Source of the DNA: Candidatus Saccharibacteria bacterium UBA5150
Lineage (GTDB): Bacteria; Patescibacteriota; Saccharimonadia; Saccharimonadales; UBA4665
Assembly: GCA_002413795.1 (NCBI GenBank)
Contig: DHXS01000018.1
Span: 1-13,922 of the forward strand
DNA length: 13,922 bases
Direction: 5' to 3'
Part shown: piece after piece, positions 13,340 through 13,922 of the stretch
Numbering within the stretch: the stretch's first letter is position 1
Layout of the letters: every line of letters starts with the position of its first letter
The notes under the pieces: generated by a model
What the model saw: the letters and a program-made list of their open reading frames with translations, nothing else
What the model was told of the DNA's origin: nothing
Database searches by the model: none
Program-made: the position numbers and the translations under genes

Positions 13340-13533
13340 GCCAGTTTTTTGCTGCGCCGGCTAATGCGGCCACCCTTGGCGCCGGCCAGGCGGGCCAGTT
13401 CGCGATTGGCGTAGAAGCCACCGGTACGGCCCAATTTGCCACCCTTGGCGCCGATTTTGGCGTAGAAGTCTGCGCCGTATTTAGTCTTATTAGTTGTGGC
13501 AGCCGCCTGGCCGCCAGCTTTAGTTCCAGCCAT
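13336..13533 (-). CDS. Small KGG-repeat protein (second copy)
   Basis: A 65-residue, glycine-rich, basic protein. The start is ATG at 13533, chosen because GGAGG lies 8 bases upstream and the protein then starts MAGT like its paralogue; the open frame extends 32 codons further but runs through a terminator hairpin. Motifs are IGAKGGKLGRTGGF and AGAKGGRISRR, two KGG units of the kind found in stress-induced hydrophilic proteins such as GsiB. No cysteine, hydrophobic core or membrane segment; likely disordered. Function unknown; nucleic-acid binding or desiccation/stress protection are guesses. It is a paralogue of the gene at 13659-13853 and has a promoter and hairpin in its leader. Confidence 0.72.
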   Translation of the reverse strand: MAGTKAGGQAAATTNKTKYGADFYAKIGAKGGKLGRTGGFYANRELARLAGAKGGRISRRSKKLA

Positions 13534-13572
13534 TGTTATGACCTCCGTTAAGTAGTTCTCTCTCGAGGGACA

Positions 13573-13609
13573 TAAAAAGGGCTTTTCTGCCCTAAGGCGG
13601 AAAAACCCT
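13573..13609 (-). terminator. Intrinsic terminator / leader attenuator
   Basis: On the minus strand a 14-pair stem (arms 13609-13596 and 13591-13578, one C-A mismatch and one G-U pair, loop of four) is followed directly by TTTTT (13578-13574). It lies downstream of the first KGG gene and also 60 bases downstream of a consensus promoter, but upstream of the second KGG gene, so it can end the first transcript and would also interrupt the second. Confidence 0.82.
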
Positions 13610-13624
13610 CTTATCTCTTTCGAA

Positions 13625-13646
13625 ATCACGCTTATGATATCACGCT
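13625..13646. repeat. Direct repeat AGCGTGAT around the KGG promoter
   Basis: The 8-base unit AGCGTGAT (minus strand) occurs at 13646-13639 and again at 13632-13625, 14 bases apart, overlapping the -10 and the predicted start point. It is placed where a repressor could act. Confidence 0.5.
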
Positions 13647-13662
13647 ATTGTTTACCTGTCAA
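13634..13662 (-). promoter_or_regulatory. Strong promoter upstream of the attenuator
   Basis: Minus-strand -35 TTGACA (13662-13657, perfect consensus and overlapping the stop of the first KGG gene), a 17-base spacer and -10 TATCAT (13639-13634). Expected start is about 13627. The leader of about 94 bases contains the terminator hairpin and the GGAGG site (13546-13542). Confidence 0.75.
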
Positions 13663-13853
13663 TTGCGGCGCGAGATACTGCCGCCGATGGCGCCGTAGTA
13701 ACTGGCGCGTTTGCGGCCCTGTTCGCCGGCTGCGAAACCGCCTGTTCGGCCCGAGCGACCGCCTTTCGCCCCTATTGTGCGGTAAAAGTCACTGCCGTAA
13801 CGTTGCTTGTTCTTCTGAGCGGCCAATCGACCGCCATGTGCTGTTCCTGCCAT
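13659..13853 (-). CDS. Small KGG-repeat protein (first copy)
   Basis: A 64-residue glycine-rich basic protein, paralogue of the downstream copy. Shared parts are the MAGT start, KxxYGxDFYxxIGAKGG, GRTGGF and the end GxIGGSISRRN. The KGG motif is present once intact and once as IGG. Start ATG at 13853 has GGGAG 6 bases upstream. Function unknown; such KGG proteins are linked to stress responses in other bacteria. The stop codon overlaps the -35 of the second gene's promoter, and an intrinsic terminator lies about 50 bases further on. Confidence 0.72.
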   Translation of the reverse strand: MAGTAHGGRLAAQKNKQRYGSDFYRTIGAKGGRSGRTGGFAAGEQGRKRASYYGAIGGSISRRN

Positions 13854-13864
13854 AATAGTCTCCC

Positions 13865-13919
13865 TTTATAACATGGTTATGGTAATAGATAACCGGCACT
13901 GGGGCTGTAAAATATAACA
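13865..13919 (-). promoter_or_regulatory. Candidate promoter region of the first KGG gene
   Basis: Two extended -10 elements are visible on the minus strand: TGT-TATATT (13919-13911) near the window edge, and TGT-TATAAA (13873-13865). The first would leave a leader containing the GGGAG site and a hairpin (GGTTAT 13875-13880 with ATAACC 13889-13894). The second would start inside the site. I prefer the first because the ribosome-binding site is good. The -35 of the first lies outside the window. Confidence 0.4.
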
Positions 13920-13922
13920 CTC

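Noticed and set aside
13534..13629. N-terminal extension of the second KGG protein
   Set aside because: The frame stays open but runs through the terminator hairpin; the ATG at 13533 has a good GGAGG and matches the start of the paralogue.
1..13922. CRISPR array, tRNA, rRNA, insertion sequence or alternative genetic code
   Set aside because: No regularly spaced repeats, no cloverleaf or rRNA segment and no transposase were seen. TGA serves as a normal stop for infB-adjacent and other genes (for example rpsA, yqeY, fmt), so UGA is not read as an amino acid.

Overview
The window is gene-dense bacterial chromosome (GC-rich, standard stops including UGA) made almost entirely of informational and cell-division core genes. 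Compact proteins (IF2 of 593 residues, adenylate kinase of 178 residues), overlapping or abutting genes, a DUF5663-like protein with a long proline tail and small KGG-repeat proteins together suggest a Candidate Phyla Radiation / Patescibacteria member, most likely a Saccharibacteria (TM7) lineage. This assignment is inference from gene content; no rRNA gene is present to confirm it.

Layout. (1) 1-4423, all minus strand: reading in transcription order, a winged-helix regulator, rpsU, yqeY, adk, map, ftsA and the 5' two thirds of ftsZ (cut by the left window edge). Spacings are -4 to about 50 bases except ftsA-ftsZ (202 bases), where ftsZ has its own consensus promoter. (2) 4542-7946, plus strand: priA, def and fmt, with def and fmt overlapping by 38 bases. 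(3) 7947-11411, minus strand: rpsA and infB (start/stop overlap), then a DUF5663-like proline-rich protein, whose stop codon abuts the fmt stop. (4) 11412-11699: divergent intergenic region holding the rpsA promoter and leader and a perfect 18-bp inverted repeat. (5) 11700-13339, plus strand: a PadR-like regulator, a ROK-family protein lacking the usual zinc motif, and an ImmA/IrrE-like HEXXH protein with a C-terminal zinc ribbon. (6) 13336-13853, minus strand: two tandem paralogous small KGG proteins; the downstream one has a strong promoter followed by an intrinsic-terminator hairpin inside its own leader.

How the genes fit together. S21, S1, IF2, Fmt, Def and Map cover translation initiation and N-terminal processing from formylation of initiator tRNA to removal of the formyl group and methionine. 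FtsA and FtsZ form the division ring, and PriA restarts stalled replication forks.

The main regulatory observation is two promoter styles. Some genes have a promoter, a leader and a Shine-Dalgarno sequence (ftsZ, the winged-helix gene, rpsA, the second KGG gene). Others have a -10 hexamer 6 to 9 bases before the start codon and no Shine-Dalgarno sequence (priA, the DUF5663 gene, the ROK gene, rpsU, ftsA), which predicts leaderless or nearly leaderless mRNAs. The most unusual local structures are the attenuator-like leader of the second KGG gene and the long inverted repeat between rpsA and the PadR-like gene.
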